In this document: positions 1 to 8,056 of the stretch, piece after piece
Layout: the number at the start of each line of letters is the position of its first letter
Numbering within the stretch: position 1 is the first letter of the stretch
Assembly (NCBI GenBank): GCA_025359105.1
Contig: JANYHK010000079.1
Span: 1 to 64,000 of the forward strand
Direction of reading: 5' to 3'
Origin: Myxococcales bacterium
Lineage (GTDB): Bacteria > Myxococcota_A > Polyangia > Polyangiales > Polyangiaceae
DNA: 64,000 bases
Position numbers and translations under genes: made by a program
The notes under the pieces: model-generated
The model's database searches: none
Told to the model about the DNA's origin: nothing
Seen by the model: only the letters and a program-made list of their open reading frames with translations

Positions 1-1013
1 TCGTGCTCCTCGTCGACGATGACGAGCCCCAGCTTGGCCACCGGCGCGAACAAGGCGCTGCGCGCGCCGATCGCGACGTCGACCGCACCTTCGCGCAGCC
101 GCCGCCACATGACGAAGCGCTCCTTCGGCGTGAGCCCGGAGTGGAGGACCGCGACCTCGTCGCCGAAGCGCGCGCGGTAGCGCGACACCAGCTGCGGCGT
201 GAGCGCGATCTCGGGCACGAGCACGATCGCTCCCTTGCCGCACGCCCGCGCCGCGAAGATCGCGCGCAGGTACGCCTCGGTCTTGCCCGAGCCGGTCACG
301 CCGTGGAGGAGGAACGTCTTCGCTTGCCCGGCCTCGAGCGCGGCGATGATCGCGCGCGTCGCCTCGGCCTGGTGCGCGGTGAGCTCCGGCGGCACGTCCT
401 TGGCGACGAGCTCGGCGAAGTACGGATCGTCCGGCGCGTCGCGCTCGGTGACCTCGACGAGGCCTAGCTCGGCCAGCCGCTTGGTCGCCGCGCGCGCGTT
501 CTTCCAGGTCTCGTTCAGGCGCGCGAGCGGCGCCTCGCCGAGGGCGCGCAGGTGCGCGAGGATCGCGTTGGCCTGCGCGCCGAGCTTGGGCTCCGCCTCA
601 CTCGACGCCGCAGCCGCCTTCACCCACTGCACCTTGCGCGACGAGATCCCCTTCGCGTCGTCGAAGAGCGTCGGCTCTTCGAGCGCGCGCGTCGTCGTCT
701 TGTCGACGGGGGGCAGCGCGAGGCGCACGGCCTCGCCGAGCGGCGCCAGGTAGTACGAGGCGAGATCGCGGACGAAGCCGAGCAGCTCTTCGGGCAGGCT
801 CGCCCCCTCGAGCACCGCGAGGATCGCGCGGACGTTGGGCGGCGGCGCCGTCCCTTCCGGGCGCGCGCCGAGGACGACGCCGACGACCTTCCGGGATCCG
901 AACGGGCAGACCGCGCGCACGCCGGGAACGGCCGCGTCCGCGAGCTCGTCGGGCACCGCGTACGTGAAGACCTGCGCGAGCGGAACGGGCAACGCGAGAT
1001 CGATGAGGCGCAC
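1..1013 (-). CDS. priA: Primosomal protein N' (replication restart helicase PriA), 5' part only
   Basis: PriA is the 3'-to-5' superfamily 2 helicase that reloads the replisome at stalled forks. The reading frame is open through the window edge, so about the first 337 residues are present and the C-terminal helicase lobe with its zinc motifs is missing. The N-terminus shows the 3'-DNA-binding domain (LALPVPLAQVFTY). The Walker A motif VTGSGKT, the segment VLVPEIALTPQ and the DEEH box (VIVDEEHE) follow in order and identify the family. I chose GTG at 1013 because it places the conserved strand at the usual distance from the N-terminus; an in-frame TTG at 1052 is an alternative with GAGAGG about 14 nt upstream. 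Confidence 0.93.
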   Translation of the reverse strand, partial: MRLIDLALPVPLAQVFTYAVPDELADAAVPGVRAVCPFGSRKVVGVVLGARPEGTAPPPNVRAILAVLEGASLPEELLGFVRDLASYYLAPLGEAVRLALPPVDKTTTRALEEPTLFDDAKGISSRKVQWVKAAAASSEAEPKLGAQANAILAHLRALGEAPLARLNETWKNARAATKRLAELGLVEVTERDAPDDPYFAELVAKDVPPELTAHQAEATRAIIAALEAGQAKTFLLHGVTGSGKTEAYLRAIFAARACGKGAIVLVPEIALTPQLVSRYRARFGDEVAVLHSGLTPKERFVMWRRLREGAVDVAIGARSALFAPVAKLGLVIVDEEH

Positions 1014-1083
1014 GGCCCCGTCAGCCTTGCACGCCGCGCCATGCCGCGACAAGCGAAGCGACGAACCCTCTCGCGGCGCGCGA

Positions 1084-1545
1084 CTACCCCTTTGCCTGGC
1101 GCTCGTGCACGTCGACGTCGGCGAGATCCTGCGGTCGCCCGGCGGCGCGTTTGTTCGCGAGCAACTCGTCGCGGCCAATCACGGAGAGCGCGACGCCGTC
1201 CGCATCCCAGATTTGCCTCCGTGGCCACGCCTGCTCGGACGTCAGCCCGGAGATCTCCGTCAGGATCTCGATGCGGAAGGGCGGCGTCCCCATGCGAAAG
1301 CCGTGGCCTGGTTTCGCCAGGTCCGCCTCCGACAGTGAGCCGAGCGGCGCCCCGAACGCGCGGAGCGCAGCCACGACGCTTCTGGCGTTCACGAGCGAGG
1401 CCTCGATCCAGAGGTCGAAGTACTTCGTCGCCCGGGGGCGCCCGTGGAATCCGACCGCGTGACCACCGATGAGGAGGTACTTCGCGTCAGCGCGGTTCAA
1501 CTCGATAAGCAGATCGAGGAAGTCGCGCGGGAGCGTTTGCGTCAT
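1084..1545 (-). CDS. DUF6036-like nucleotidyltransferase, possibly the enzymatic half of a toxin-antitoxin-like pair
   Basis: This 153-residue protein has the N-terminal nucleotidyltransferase core: LLIGGHAVGFHGRPRATK followed by FDLWIE. In relatives the segment after ATK normally carries two acidic residues spaced D-x-D; here the first is replaced by Tyr (K-Y-F-D), so metal binding may be weakened or lost. The gene overlaps the upstream small gene by 59 nt, which points to a co-translated pair. Such small-protein plus nucleotidyltransferase pairs are commonly proposed to be MNT/AbiE-like toxin-antitoxin modules. That is known of the wider family and only inferred here. The downstream neighbour priA starts 70 nt on, in the same direction. 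Confidence 0.7.
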   Translation of the reverse strand: MTQTLPRDFLDLLIELNRADAKYLLIGGHAVGFHGRPRATKYFDLWIEASLVNARSVVAALRAFGAPLGSLSEADLAKPGHGFRMGTPPFRIEILTEISGLTSEQAWPRRQIWDADGVALSVIGRDELLANKRAAGRPQDLADVDVHERQAKG

Positions 1546-1729
1546 CGGAGATCCCCTCCTGCTCGAGGCTCAAGCTCCATCCGAGCGCGAGGCGCGCCCC
1601 CGGATCCATCGCGGCCCATTCGGCCAGGTCGTCCGCCTCGATCTGGGCATGCACGTCGGGCCCGCGGTAAACGCGCGCCGTCCACGTAGCCTGCCGAGCC
1701 AAGCGCCGGAGCTCCGAGTCACTGTTCAT
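1487..1729 (-). CDS. Small partner protein of the nucleotidyltransferase
   Basis: The 80-residue product has no domain that I recognise by name. Its centre carries WAAMDPGARLALGWSLS, a pattern I associate with small proteins encoded directly upstream of DUF6036-type nucleotidyltransferases. It overlaps the nucleotidyltransferase gene by 59 nt, so the last 19 residues are encoded in DNA that also encodes the partner's N-terminus. The overlap and shared direction support a real gene. The function could be the antitoxin or substrate-binding half of a two-gene module, but nothing in the sequence proves which. Confidence 0.55.
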   Translation of the reverse strand: MNSDSELRRLARQATWTARVYRGPDVHAQIEADDLAEWAAMDPGARLALGWSLSLEQEGISDDANAPARLPRSAYRVEPR

Positions 1730-1768
1730 CGCTCGAGAAATCCTAGCAGAGAACGGCGCAGCGGCGCC

Positions 1769-3298
1769 TCAGTACGCGTGCGGCATGCGAAACCACGCGG
1801 CCGCGAGCGCCGCGGCGATCAGCAGCGCGAGCGCGAGCCCCGCGAGCACGATGTACTTTGCACGTGATGCCTGCCGACGCCCGGTCACCACGGTGCTCGA
1901 CGGCGGCCCCAGGTCGACCGTGCCGAGGGCGACCGATATCGGCGCGGGTGGCGCGCCGAGCGTGGGCGGCGGCCCCAAAGGTGGCATCGCCGGCAGCGGC
2001 ATCCGCGGCGGCGGCGGTGACGAGGCGAAGCCGCCGGACGCGGACGGCGGCGCCACCGGCATCGGGTAGCTCGACCCCGAGATCGAGGGCGGCGGCGGCG
2101 GGGGCAGGGCGCCCGGCGGACTCGAGGGGCCCGACTGCGGCATCGGGGGCACCGGCGTCACGCGGGGCTCGGTGAGGAGCGCCTCCTGCAAGGCGCGCAG
2201 GCTCGGCGTCACCGGCGGCTGCGGGATCGACGACGGCGGCGGCTCGGCCTCCGGATCCGGCCCCGGGTGATCGCTGACGAGCCGCTCGCGCGCGCGGCGC
2301 TGGGTGATGGTGGCGGTGCCGAAGCGATCGGCGATCCACTCGCCGAGCTTGAGCGGGCTCGACGCGAGCTTCGCCGACGCGATGTACGCCTCGAGGTCGC
2401 GCTCCATCGCCCCGGCGGAGGCGTAGCGATCCGCGCGGTTCGGGGCGAGCGCCTTGGCGACGATGGCCTTCAGCTCCGGCTCCTTCGGGAGCCCCTTGTC
2501 GGGCAACGGCGGCACCTCGGCGCGGCGCGCCTGCTCGAGCAGCAGCGGCCGCCCCGGCTCGACGCGATACAGGCGACGCCCGGCGAGCAGCTCCCAGAGA
2601 AGGATGCCGGCCGCGAACACGTCGGCCCGCGCGTCGAGCGCCTCGCCGCGCGCGTGCTCGGGGCTCATGTAGCCGGCCTTGCCCTTGATCGCCTCGTCGA
2701 CCTGCGGCCCCTTGCTCTCGACGAGATCGTTGGCGTGGGCGATGCCGAAGTCGCAGAGCTTCACCTCGCCCTCGAGCGAGATGAGGACGTTCGAAGGCGA
2801 CACGTCGCGGTGCACGATGCCGAGAGGCTTGCCGTCGTCGTCCTTGGCGCGGTGGGCGTAGTCGAGCCCCTTGAGCGTGTCGCTCAGGATGCGGAGGGCG
2901 TAGCCGACGGGCAGCGGCGTCTTGGTCTGCGAGCAGCGCCGAAGGAGCGCGTTCAGGTCCATCCCCTCGACGTATTCCATCGCGATGAACAGGTGCCCCT
3001 GCTCGCGGCCCAGGTCGAAGACCTGCACGATGTTCGCGTGCGACAACCGCGCGGCGAGCTTCGCCTCGTGGGTGAGCATGTCGGCGAACTCGGGGTGCTC
3101 GGCGAACTGGGGGATGATCTGCTTGACGACGCAGAGCCGCGCGGCGCCGACCAGCCCCGTCTCGGCGCGGGCCAGGTAAATCTCCGCCATGCCGCCCTTG
3201 CCGATGTAGTCAAAGAGCTTGTAGCGCCCGAAAGCCCGCGGAAGCGGGCGCGGCGACTCGGGCGGCGCTTCGGGGAGGGTGGCGGGGGCGGTGCTCAC
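1769..3298 (-). CDS. Membrane-anchored Hanks-type Ser/Thr protein kinase
   Basis: A 509-residue kinase. The glycine loop GKGGMAEIY lies near residues 33-41, the ATP-anchoring Lys near residue 59 (VVKQI), the catalytic loop HRDVSPSNV at about 163-171 and the metal-binding DFG at about 183-185. After the kinase domain comes a long Pro/Ser-rich linker (about residues 345-470), then one transmembrane helix (IVLAGLALALLIAAALAAAW) and a very short tail. The product is therefore a cytoplasmic kinase tethered by its C-terminus with no extracellular sensor domain. The HRDVSPSN variant is common among myxobacterial kinases. It is probably monocistronic. Confidence 0.93.
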   Translation of the reverse strand: MSTAPATLPEAPPESPRPLPRAFGRYKLFDYIGKGGMAEIYLARAETGLVGAARLCVVKQIIPQFAEHPEFADMLTHEAKLAARLSHANIVQVFDLGREQGHLFIAMEYVEGMDLNALLRRCSQTKTPLPVGYALRILSDTLKGLDYAHRAKDDDGKPLGIVHRDVSPSNVLISLEGEVKLCDFGIAHANDLVESKGPQVDEAIKGKAGYMSPEHARGEALDARADVFAAGILLWELLAGRRLYRVEPGRPLLLEQARRAEVPPLPDKGLPKEPELKAIVAKALAPNRADRYASAGAMERDLEAYIASAKLASSPLKLGEWIADRFGTATITQRRARERLVSDHPGPDPEAEPPPSSIPQPPVTPSLRALQEALLTEPRVTPVPPMPQSGPSSPPGALPPPPPPSISGSSYPMPVAPPSASGGFASSPPPPRMPLPAMPPLGPPPTLGAPPAPISVALGTVDLGPPSSTVVTGRRQASRAKYIVLAGLALALLIAAALAAAWFRMPHAY

Positions 3299-3318
3299 GG
3301 GGCGAGCGGAGGGTATTT

Positions 3319-3330
3319 CCTCGTACGAGG
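3319..3330. promoter_or_regulatory. 12-bp perfect palindrome upstream of the kinase
   Basis: CCTCGTACGAGG lies 21 nt upstream of the kinase start at 3298 and downstream of the lipoprotein stop. A palindrome of this length close to a start codon could be a repressor site, but no second copy was noticed and chance is possible at this base composition. Confidence 0.2.
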
Positions 3331-3372
3331 CGCCCGGTCAAGTCTCCCCGCCGATTTACATGACGATATTCA

Positions 3373-4068
3373 CTATTTCGCCCCTGCCGGGCAGGCGCTC
3401 GGGGTGTCGACCCAGACGCCCCCCTGGCACTGCATCGACGCACCGCCCGGCAGGATACAGGCCCCATAGCTGCAGTAGAGGTTGGACGGCACAGTGCAGG
3501 GCGAGCCCAGGTGCGGCCGGGGTTGGGGGCACCCCTTGGGGGGCACGTCGCACGCCCAGTGGCCCGACCCCGCATCGACCGGGGTAGGCCCGCCGAAGCC
3601 CAGGCTGCAGGCGCAGCGGCCCTGCGCGTAGTCGCACTCGAGGCCGGGGGGCGCGCAGGACTGGCCCAGCGACGCCTCGGCGTAGGTGGACGGACAGCCT
3701 CTCTGGATGCCAGGCGACGGGCAATACGGCGCCTTTCCCGGCGGGGTAATCTGCCAGCGCCCCTGGATGCAATGCGCGAGCGTGTTGCACTGGAGGTTCG
3801 GATCGCTGCCGTATTCGCAGTCGATCGGCGCGCCGACGCAGCTGGACCCGTTGACCGGAAGCGAGGCCGGGCAGGCCAGGCCCCCGCTGCTGCTGCCTCC
3901 GCTGCTGCTGCTGCCTCCGCTGCTGCTGCTGCTGGCCCCGCTGCTGCTGCTGCTCGACCCGCCATCGCCGCCGAGGTCGTCGGTCGCCGTGTGGCCACCG
4001 CACGCGACCGCGGCCGCGATGCCAAGGGTCGAAGCCACCAGTGCTGCCGCGCGCTTGACCGACTTCAT
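3373..4068 (-). CDS. Cys-rich lipoprotein with Ser/Gly linker
   Basis: This 231-residue exported protein starts MKSVKRAA and has a hydrophobic segment ending AAVACGG, a lipoprotein-type signal peptide (cleavage before Cys). About 40 residues of alternating Ser and Gly runs follow, then a domain with many paired cysteines (for example CVGAPIDCEYG, CDYAQGRCAC and YCSYGACILPGG), which suggests a disulfide-stabilised extracellular module. The start at 4068 is set by GGAGGT six nt upstream; the frame stays open further but without a better site. Proteins of this layout are frequent in Polyangia and have no established function. Confidence 0.85.
   Translation of the reverse strand: MKSVKRAAALVASTLGIAAAVACGGHTATDDLGGDGGSSSSSSGASSSSSGGSSSSGGSSSGGLACPASLPVNGSSCVGAPIDCEYGSDPNLQCNTLAHCIQGRWQITPPGKAPYCPSPGIQRGCPSTYAEASLGQSCAPPGLECDYAQGRCACSLGFGGPTPVDAGSGHWACDVPPKGCPQPRPHLGSPCTVPSNLYCSYGACILPGGASMQCQGGVWVDTPSACPAGAK
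3886..3954 (-). repeat. Ser-codon trinucleotide repeat (AGC)n within the lipoprotein
   Basis: Runs of 3 to 5 GCT/CTG triplets on the + strand encode poly-Ser blocks separated by Gly pairs on the - strand. Such tracts can change length by slippage and would lengthen or shorten the surface linker in whole-residue steps. Confidence 0.7.
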
Positions 4069-4074
4069 GACGCT

Positions 4075-4080
4075 ACCTCC
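4075..4080 (-). promoter_or_regulatory. Shine-Dalgarno site of the Cys-rich lipoprotein
   Basis: GGAGGT on the - strand, six nt before the ATG at 4068. It decides the start among several in-frame candidates. Confidence 0.75.
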
Positions 4081-4283
4081 GGCGGGGTCTCCTGCGACGA
4101 CAGTGCCAGCGCAATCTTCCGAGAAAATGGCCCTGGTTCGACGCGCGACCTGTGCCACCCGAGACATTCGTGGCAGGGCGGACGAAGGCAGGTCCAGGGT
4201 GGCTGGTGCGCCGTCCGGAACGGCGCCGCCGGGGGAGCTTCGGCCGGCACCCAACTTCGCGACCCGGCGTCGTATGGATCTAC

Positions 4284-4964
4284 ATGATCGTCACGAGCTG
4301 CCCGCACTGCGGCATGGAGGCACAGGTCCCCGAGGGAATTTCGCCGTATCTGTGTGGGTTTTGCAGGCGTTCGTTCGACGTCGGGCGCCCGCACGCCGTC
4401 ATCGTTCGGCCCGTGAGGTACACGAGCGGCTACTCGATGTACTGGACGATCCGGCTCGCCGCGGTCGCGCTCTTGGCGCTCCTCAGCGGCGCCGGCTGGG
4501 TCTACCACCGCATGACGGGCAAGCACATCGCTGCGCTCGAACACTTGGACGACGACGGGCCCGACACCTGGGACGGCACCACGGCGCTCACGTGCGACGG
4601 CAACGATCAGATCAACGTGAGCGGCGTCACCGCGACGTTCCCCACCGGCGCGGCGCTCAGCGCCGGCGGCAACTGCCAGGTCACGTGCACCGGCTGCACG
4701 CTCAAGGCGCCGTTCGCGGTGCAGACGAACGGCAACGCGAAGGTCGTCATCGTCGGCGGCGCGCTCGAAGGCGAGGTGGCGATCGCCGCGACCGGGAACG
4801 CCACGGTCGACGTCCGCGGCGACGCAAAGGTATCGGGCACGATCTCGCGGAGCGGCAACGCGAAGGTCACCGGCGTCGCCCTGCCGGCCCCGTCGTCCAC
4901 CCCGGGCACGCACGTGGCCTCGGCGCCCCCCGCGGCGCCGGCCAAACCGGGAAAGAAGAAGTAA
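4284..4964 (+). CDS. Zinc-ribbon, single-pass membrane protein with a repeat-rich exported domain
   Basis: The 226-residue product begins with a four-Cys zinc ribbon (C6, C9, C24, C27: CPHC and CGFC). A transmembrane helix spans about residues 54-74 and a C-terminal domain of about 140 residues ends in a Pro/Ala/Lys tail. The C-terminal domain has short repeating Gly-Asn-(A/C)-(K/Q)-V units (GNAKVVIVGG, GNATVDVRGD, GNAKVTGV) that look like turns of a beta-solenoid and resemble DUF3060-type proteins; this resemblance is tentative. The start is ATG at 4284, because the frame upstream is basic and non-conserved in character. No function can be assigned. Confidence 0.7.
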   Translation: MIVTSCPHCGMEAQVPEGISPYLCGFCRRSFDVGRPHAVIVRPVRYTSGYSMYWTIRLAAVALLALLSGAGWVYHRMTGKHIAALEHLDDDGPDTWDGTTALTCDGNDQINVSGVTATFPTGAALSAGGNCQVTCTGCTLKAPFAVQTNGNAKVVIVGGALEGEVAIAATGNATVDVRGDAKVSGTISRSGNAKVTGVALPAPSSTPGTHVASAPPAAPAKPGKKK

Positions 4965-5034
4965 GTCCGCTGGACCCGACGTGGCCGGGGATAGTTGCGA
5001 TGCAAATTCGTAGGGCGAGCACTCGGGGCGGCCG

Positions 5035-5316
5035 CTACGGGCAGAGTGCGGCCACGAAGAGCGCGACGACGGCGAGCGTCATCGCGACGCCGAGGGCGAA
5101 CGCGAGCGCCGCCATCTGCCAAGAACCGCGCGCGGCAGTGGGCAGGAGGCGCGGCAGCGGTGAGGCGACAACCGAACGAGCGCGCGAACCACGCAGCGCG
5201 GCCACGGCGCCGCGGAGCGTCGACACCTCGCTCTGCAGCGCATCAGCCTGCGCGCGTATGGCCCAGCAGTCGTCGTCCGCCATGGTGGAAGCAAGCCGAA
5301 AGATCCTCGCCAGCAT
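5035..5316 (-). CDS. Small coiled-coil membrane protein
   Basis: Up to 93 residues. The N-terminal half has a short amphipathic coiled-coil-like stretch (ADALQSEVSTLRGAVAAL). The C-terminus is one strongly hydrophobic helix (MAALAFALGVAMTLAVVALF). A second possible start, 33 nt in (MADDDCWAI), would give 82 residues. The protein has no recognisable family. It lies convergent to the zinc-ribbon gene and downstream of the acyl-CoA hydrolase gene in the same direction. Confidence 0.5.
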   Translation of the reverse strand: MLARIFRLASTMADDDCWAIRAQADALQSEVSTLRGAVAALRGSRARSVVASPLPRLLPTAARGSWQMAALAFALGVAMTLAVVALFVAALCP

Positions 5317-5363
5317 GAGCTAGCGCGAGGCCGTCTGCAACGCTCCGCGGATGCTGCTATGCG

Positions 5364-6671
5364 TCAGCGCGGCGTGAAGTGGCGTAAGCCTGCGAGCTCC
5401 TTGCGCAGCGCGACACGAAAGTCGGGGTGGGCGATCGAGATGAGCGCCTGGCCGCGCTCGCGGAGCGTCATTCCGTGCAGGTTCACGGCGCCGTGCTCGG
5501 TGACGACCCAGTGCACGTGACCGCGCGTCGTGACGACGCCGGCGCCTTCCCTGAGTGCGCTCGTGATGCGCGAAACCGTGCCCTTCGCGGCGGTGGACGA
5601 GAACGCGATGATGGGCTTTCCGCCCTCGGAGTACGCGGCGGCGTGCATGAAGTCCATCTGGCCTCCGATGCCCGAGTAGATGCGGTGCCCGATCGAATCG
5701 GCGCAGACCTGGCCCGTGAGATCGATCTCGAGCGCGGAGTTGATGGCGACGACGCGATCGTTCTTGCGGATGAGCGAGATGTCGTTGGTGCGATCGCAGC
5801 CGTGGAACTCGACGGTCGAGTTGTCGTTCACGAAGTCGTAGAGGCGCCGCGTGCCGTTGACGAAGCTCGTGACGATGCGCCCGGGGTGCACCTTCTTCTT
5901 GCGGTTCGTGATGACGCCGGAGAGCGCGAGATCGATGAGCCCGTCGGAGAACATCTCGGTGTGCACGCCGAGGTCGTGCTTGTTGCCGAGGCGGCTCAGG
6001 ACGGCGTTGGGGATGCCGCCGATGCCGAGCTGCAAGGTCGACCCGTCAAGGACGAGATCGGCGATGAGCTCGCCGATGCGCGCCTCCACCTCGGTCTCCT
6101 TGGCGAGCGGCGCCTCGGGGAGCGGGCGATCGGTGGTGACGAAGGCCGTGATGCGCTCGAGCGGCAGAGAGGAGTTGCCGTGGGTGCGCGGCATCTGCTC
6201 GTTGATCTCGGCGATGACGAAGCGCGCGGAGTCGACGGCGGCGCGCGCGGCGTCGACGCTGGTGCCGAGCGTGCAATCGCCGTGGCGATCGGGCGGCGAG
6301 CACTGCACGAGCGCGACGTCGAGCGGGATGCGGCCCTTGCGGAAGAGGTCGGGGATGTCGGAGAGGAACACCGGCATGAAATCGGCGCGCCCATCCTCCA
6401 CGGGCTTTCGCAGCGCGGGGCCGGTGAAGAGGGACACCGAAAAGATGCGCCCCGCCTGGTCCGGCTCGGCGAAGCGCGCAGCGCCCTCGGTGTGCAGGTG
6501 ATAGACCGTCACGTCCTCGATGTGCTGGCGCTCGGCGAGCGCGTCGAGCAGCGGCGTCGGCGTCGCGGCCGCCCCCTGGATGAAGACCTTCATGCCGCTG
6601 GCCACATGCGAGAGCGCGTCGGCGGCCGAGACGGCGGCGTTCCTCCAGTTCGGATCCATGGAGCGGGACAT
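5364..6671 (-). CDS. Acetyl-CoA hydrolase / 4-hydroxybutyrate CoA-transferase family protein
   Basis: The 435-residue protein matches the acetyl-CoA hydrolase/transferase fold. It contains LQLGIGGIPNAVL and HTEMFSDGLIDLA, the region that holds the catalytic Glu (as a gamma-glutamyl-CoA intermediate in CoA-transferases), plus GGQMDFMHAA and the C-terminal VVTEHGAVNLHG. These enzymes move CoA between short acids such as acetate, butyrate, 4-hydroxybutyrate or propionate. The specificity cannot be read from sequence alone. I start at 6671 (MSRSMDP); a second ATG four codons later is equally possible. No neighbouring pathway genes indicate the substrate. Confidence 0.88.
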   Translation of the reverse strand: MSRSMDPNWRNAAVSAADALSHVASGMKVFIQGAAATPTPLLDALAERQHIEDVTVYHLHTEGAARFAEPDQAGRIFSVSLFTGPALRKPVEDGRADFMPVFLSDIPDLFRKGRIPLDVALVQCSPPDRHGDCTLGTSVDAARAAVDSARFVIAEINEQMPRTHGNSSLPLERITAFVTTDRPLPEAPLAKETEVEARIGELIADLVLDGSTLQLGIGGIPNAVLSRLGNKHDLGVHTEMFSDGLIDLALSGVITNRKKKVHPGRIVTSFVNGTRRLYDFVNDNSTVEFHGCDRTNDISLIRKNDRVVAINSALEIDLTGQVCADSIGHRIYSGIGGQMDFMHAAAYSEGGKPIIAFSSTAAKGTVSRITSALREGAGVVTTRGHVHWVVTEHGAVNLHGMTLRERGQALISIAHPDFRVALRKELAGLRHFTPR

Positions 6672-6801
6672 TAGCCGAAACCCGGCGCCTCGGAAGCTGC
6701 GCGCGAACGCAAGCCTTGCGCGCCGCAGCCGGTCCACACACCGATTCCTGTCGTTATTTCAAGACCCTGCGGCGGGAACGCGCTTTGCGTAGTCGCGAGG
6801 C

Positions 6802-8007
6802 ATGACCGCGCCCGCCGTTCGAGCCCTCGCCCATTCTCCCGCCTACCCCGCCGCGTCCCCCTCCACGTCGGCGCCGGGAGGAGGAGGCGGCGGCGTGGTC
6901 GACGACGCGCGGCCGGCGTGGACGTGGAAGCTCGCCAGCGTCGGCGGAATCGGCATCTACGTCCACGCCTCCTTCGCGCTGCTCCTCGCGTGGGTCGCCA
7001 TGCGCCACTTCGGCGGCGGCGGCGGTACGCGGGCGGCGGCCGGCGGGCTCGCGCTCATCCTCGCGGTCTTCGGCATCATCGTGCTCCACGAGCTCGGCCA
7101 CGCGTTCGCCGCGCGCATGTACGGGATCCGGACGAGGAGCATCACGCTCCTGCCGATCGGCGGCGTCGCGGCGCTCGAGCGCATGCCGGAGAAGCCGTCG
7201 CAGGAGCTCGTGGTCGCCCTCGCCGGCCCGGCGGTGAACGTCGTCCTCGCCTTCGGGCTCGCCGCGCTCGCCGTGGCGATGGGCCAGGTGCCCGAGCTCG
7301 CGCGCGTCGACGTCGTGACGACGCCGCTCCTGCAGAAGCTCGTCCTCGTGAACGTGTCGTTGGCGGTCTTCAACCTCATCCCCGCGTTTCCCATGGACGG
7401 CGGGCGCGCGCTGCGTGCCCTGCTCGCCCTCAAGCTCCCGCGTGTACGCGCCACCGAGGTGGCGGTCGCGATCGGTCACGCTTTCGCGCTCTTCTTCGGC
7501 TTCGTCGGCCTTGCCTACAGTCCGATGCTCGCGCTGGTCGCCGTCTTCGTCTGGATGGGGGCGAGCCAGGAGCTCTCGATGGTGCGCCTGCAGTCCGTCC
7601 TCTCCGCCGTGCCGGTCGCGCGCGCGACGATCACGCAGTTCCGAACGCTGGCGCCCACCGATCCGCTCAGCATCGCCGTCGAGGAGATCGTCGCCGGCAC
7701 GCAGCACGACTTCCCGGTCGTCGCCGGTGAGGAGGTCGTCGGTGTCCTCACGCGCGCCGACGTCGTCCGTGGCCTCTCGACCCTCGGCGCGACCTCTGCG
7801 GTCGAGGGCTCCATGCACCGCACCTTCGAGACCGCGACCCCCGACGAGCCGCTGGAGCGCGCGATGCCGCGCCTCAACGTCGCCGATCCCGCGCCGCTCA
7901 TGGTGGTGGCCGGCGGACGCCTCTTCGGAATGCTGACGGCGGAGAACCTCACCGAGCTCCTCACGATGCTCGAAGCGGCGCGGCACGCACCCCTGAAGCG
8001 TGCCTAG
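6802..8007 (+). CDS. Site-2 protease (M50 metalloprotease) with C-terminal CBS domains
   Basis: A 401-residue polytopic membrane zinc protease. The zinc-binding HELGH lies at about residues 96-100, and the third ligand motif NLIPAFPMDGGR at about 191-202; both are diagnostic of the S2P/M50B group. Several hydrophobic helices surround them. The last 140 residues form a CBS-domain pair (QFRTLAPTDPLSIAVEEI and ATPDEPLERAMPRLNVAD) that usually senses adenosyl ligands. The N-terminus has a Gly-rich spacer. Such proteases cut membrane-bound anti-sigma factors or similar regulators; no candidate substrate gene lies next to it. Confidence 0.92.
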   Translation: MTAPAVRALAHSPAYPAASPSTSAPGGGGGGVVDDARPAWTWKLASVGGIGIYVHASFALLLAWVAMRHFGGGGGTRAAAGGLALILAVFGIIVLHELGHAFAARMYGIRTRSITLLPIGGVAALERMPEKPSQELVVALAGPAVNVVLAFGLAALAVAMGQVPELARVDVVTTPLLQKLVLVNVSLAVFNLIPAFPMDGGRALRALLALKLPRVRATEVAVAIGHAFALFFGFVGLAYSPMLALVAVFVWMGASQELSMVRLQSVLSAVPVARATITQFRTLAPTDPLSIAVEEIVAGTQHDFPVVAGEEVVGVLTRADVVRGLSTLGATSAVEGSMHRTFETATPDEPLERAMPRLNVADPAPLMVVAGGRLFGMLTAENLTELLTMLEAARHAPLKRA

Positions 8008-8056
8008 AGCCCAGCGCCTGAGGCTCGCTCGTACGCGCCTGGGCGGCGCGACCACC

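Noticed and set aside
2267-3469. 400-codon + strand ORF over the first kinase
   Set aside because: It is the antisense of the kinase gene; Arg/Leu/Gly-rich product without motifs, caused by high GC at third positions.
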